Below are positions 6,206 through 7,276 of a stretch of 7,276 bases of DNA, in pieces; within the stretch, counting starts at the first letter, position 1, and each line of letters starts with the position of its first letter. A program made the translations under genes and the position numbers. The notes under the pieces were generated by a model. That model was not told where the DNA came from, did not search any database, and saw nothing but the letters and a program-made list of their open reading frames with translations. Origin of the DNA: Bacillota bacterium. GTDB lineage: Bacteria > Bacillota > Clostridia > Oscillospirales > Acutalibacteraceae. The stretch spans positions 1-7,276 of the forward strand of contig JAEWBE010000055.1 of assembly GCA_023391275.1 (NCBI GenBank), given 5' to 3'.

Positions 6206-6236
6206 CCCCTGCCCGGATTCCAAAAGACAAGGGATT
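6203..6236 (-). other. Imperfect hairpin in the leader between second dehydrogenase and kinase
   Basis: In the minus-strand RNA, AAUCCCUUGUCU (6236-6225) can pair with GGGCAGGGGAUU (6214-6203) as a 12-bp stem with three G-U pairs and a 10-nt loop. It directly abuts the operator-like element. No U tract follows, so it is not an intrinsic terminator; it could be an RNA processing or stability element that separates expression of the dehydrogenase and kinase, or be incidental. Confidence 0.35.
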
Positions 6237-6297
6237 CTAAACAATATGATTGATATAAGACTTCAATTGGCTGGCCTATCGTACCTTCCCATTCATC

Positions 6298-7276
6298 TTA
6301 TTTTTCATAATTTGGATGCAGAATGACCTTTAATGTGCCCGGTCCGCCTTTTGCGGCGATCTGGATTCCTTTGTCGTAATCCGCCAAATCCATCTCGTGT
6401 GTGATGAGGTCCTTTACCCGCACCTTTCCGGATTCCAAATATGCAAGCGCCCTGTCGTAACAGTGGGTCTGCGCCCAGCTTGTCAGAAGCGTCAGTTCAT
6501 GCAAATACCAGTAATCAGGATTGATCGACCATCTTGCGTCCTCATGAGGCATTGCAAACATCATGAATTTCCCGCCCATCTTAGCGAACTTGACAGAGCT
6601 TTCCATCACTTCCACACTGGCGGTGGTGTCGATTAACACATCAAAGCCTTTCGGCGCAATTTCACGCAGTTTATCCTCGTGTACGCTGGGATTATTACGA
6701 TCCATCAGAATGGTATTTTCGCACCCAAGTTTATTCAGCACTTCAAGCTTATCCTTACTGGGGCCGCATACAATCACACGGCCTGCGCAGGAATTCAGTA
6801 AAAGCTGCACTAAAATAATGCCGGTCGGGCCTGTACCGTAAACAAGCACATCATCGCCAAAGCGCAGCTGAAGCCGGTCCATTGTATGTACCGCACATGC
6901 GGTGGGTTCGGTAAAGCACGCCTCATTGAAGGACAGACCGTCACTGATAGGAAAAACTTTATCTGCATTCACAACCACATATTCCGCAAATCCCCCCGGG
7001 CCGTTGCAGCCCAGTGAATAGAAATTTTCGCAGTAAAGAGGCTGGTTGCGGCGGCAATAGTAACAATCTCCGCACAGAACCGTATTGTCGGCGGTAACAC
7101 GGTCGCCCACATGGAACGTGCTGACTTTCGCACCGACTTTATCAATATAACCGGCAAATTCGTGTCCGTTTGTTAATGGAAAACGAGACAGAAAGCTGCC
7201 CCTTGCCAACGCTACATCAGCACCTTTGCATATGCCGCAGGACATGACCTTGATTAACACCTGATTGCCCCTGCAC
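6298..7276 (-). CDS. Zinc-dependent medium-chain sugar-alcohol dehydrogenase, N-terminus outside window
   Basis: The frame is open to the right edge (GNQVLIKV before the GTG at 7260), so GTG 7260 is internal and roughly 25-30 N-terminal residues are missing. The 325 visible residues are an MDR alcohol dehydrogenase: catalytic zinc Cys in GICKGAD, GHE, TEP; four structural zinc cysteines in CGDCYYC followed by PLYC; Rossmann GTGPTG. The end of beta-2 reads VCGPSKDK, with Gly where the NAD-selective Asp usually sits, so NADP+ or dual cofactor use is possible, unlike the paralogue at 1001-2074. It resembles the threonine-dehydrogenase-like and arabitol-phosphate-dehydrogenase-like sugar alcohol branch, but the substrate is not readable. 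It is the first visible gene of the minus cluster. The two dehydrogenases are clearly diverged and are not a recent duplication. Confidence 0.87.
   Translation of the reverse strand, partial: CRGNQVLIKVMSCGICKGADVALARGSFLSRFPLTNGHEFAGYIDKVGAKVSTFHVGDRVTADNTVLCGDCYYCRRNQPLYCENFYSLGCNGPGGFAEYVVVNADKVFPISDGLSFNEACFTEPTACAVHTMDRLQLRFGDDVLVYGTGPTGIILVQLLLNSCAGRVIVCGPSKDKLEVLNKLGCENTILMDRNNPSVHEDKLREIAPKGFDVLIDTTASVEVMESSVKFAKMGGKFMMFAMPHEDARWSINPDYWYLHELTLLTSWAQTHCYDRALAYLESGKVRVKDLITHEMDLADYDKGIQIAAKGGPGTLKVILHPNYEK

Noticed and set aside
6206..6297. Promoter for the kinase on the minus strand
   Set aside because: TTGAAG and TAGAAT occur, but 21 bp apart, and TATTGT is only 14 bp from TTGAAG; no acceptable spacing was found.

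Overview
The window looks like a carbohydrate-catabolism locus from a low- to mid-GC Gram-positive anaerobe, most plausibly a clostridial Firmicute (Lachnospiraceae or Oscillospiraceae type). The reasons are strong AAGGAG/GGAGG ribosome-binding sites, a sigma-A-type promoter, GNRA-loop intrinsic termination, a ROK-type sugar regulator and protein types common in gut clostridia. The taxonomic call is an inference and is not precise.

Layout. The plus strand carries the 3' end of a ROK-family repressor gene (2-775), an intrinsic terminator (788-820), a regulatory region with one promoter bracketed by two inverted copies of a 23-bp element (861-970), and a zinc-dependent polyol dehydrogenase gene (1001-2074). 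A 211-bp spacer with two strong hairpins separates it from a convergent minus-strand cluster. In transcription order that cluster is a second zinc-dependent dehydrogenase (cut by the right edge, 7276-6298), an FGGY carbohydrate kinase most like sedoheptulokinase (6158-4782), a small cupin-like protein resembling DUF4867 (4686-4036), and an L-fucose/L-arabinose-isomerase superfamily protein (3770-2286). No transporter, aldolase, RNA gene, mobile element or CRISPR array is visible.

How the genes may work together. Two dehydrogenases, an aldose-ketose isomerase and a ketose kinase make a coherent route: polyol or aldose to ketose to ketose phosphate. The kinase resembles sedoheptulokinase, and sedoheptulose 7-phosphate is already a pentose-phosphate intermediate, so the absence of a dedicated aldolase would be natural if the substrate is a seven-carbon sugar or heptitol. 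The substrate is not proven by sequence; four-, five- or six-carbon substrates remain possible. A 23-bp element with TTTGTAA half-sites 13 bp apart occurs twice around the plus-strand promoter and, less perfectly, just upstream of the kinase. This suggests one regulator, perhaps the adjacent ROK protein, controls both transcription units.
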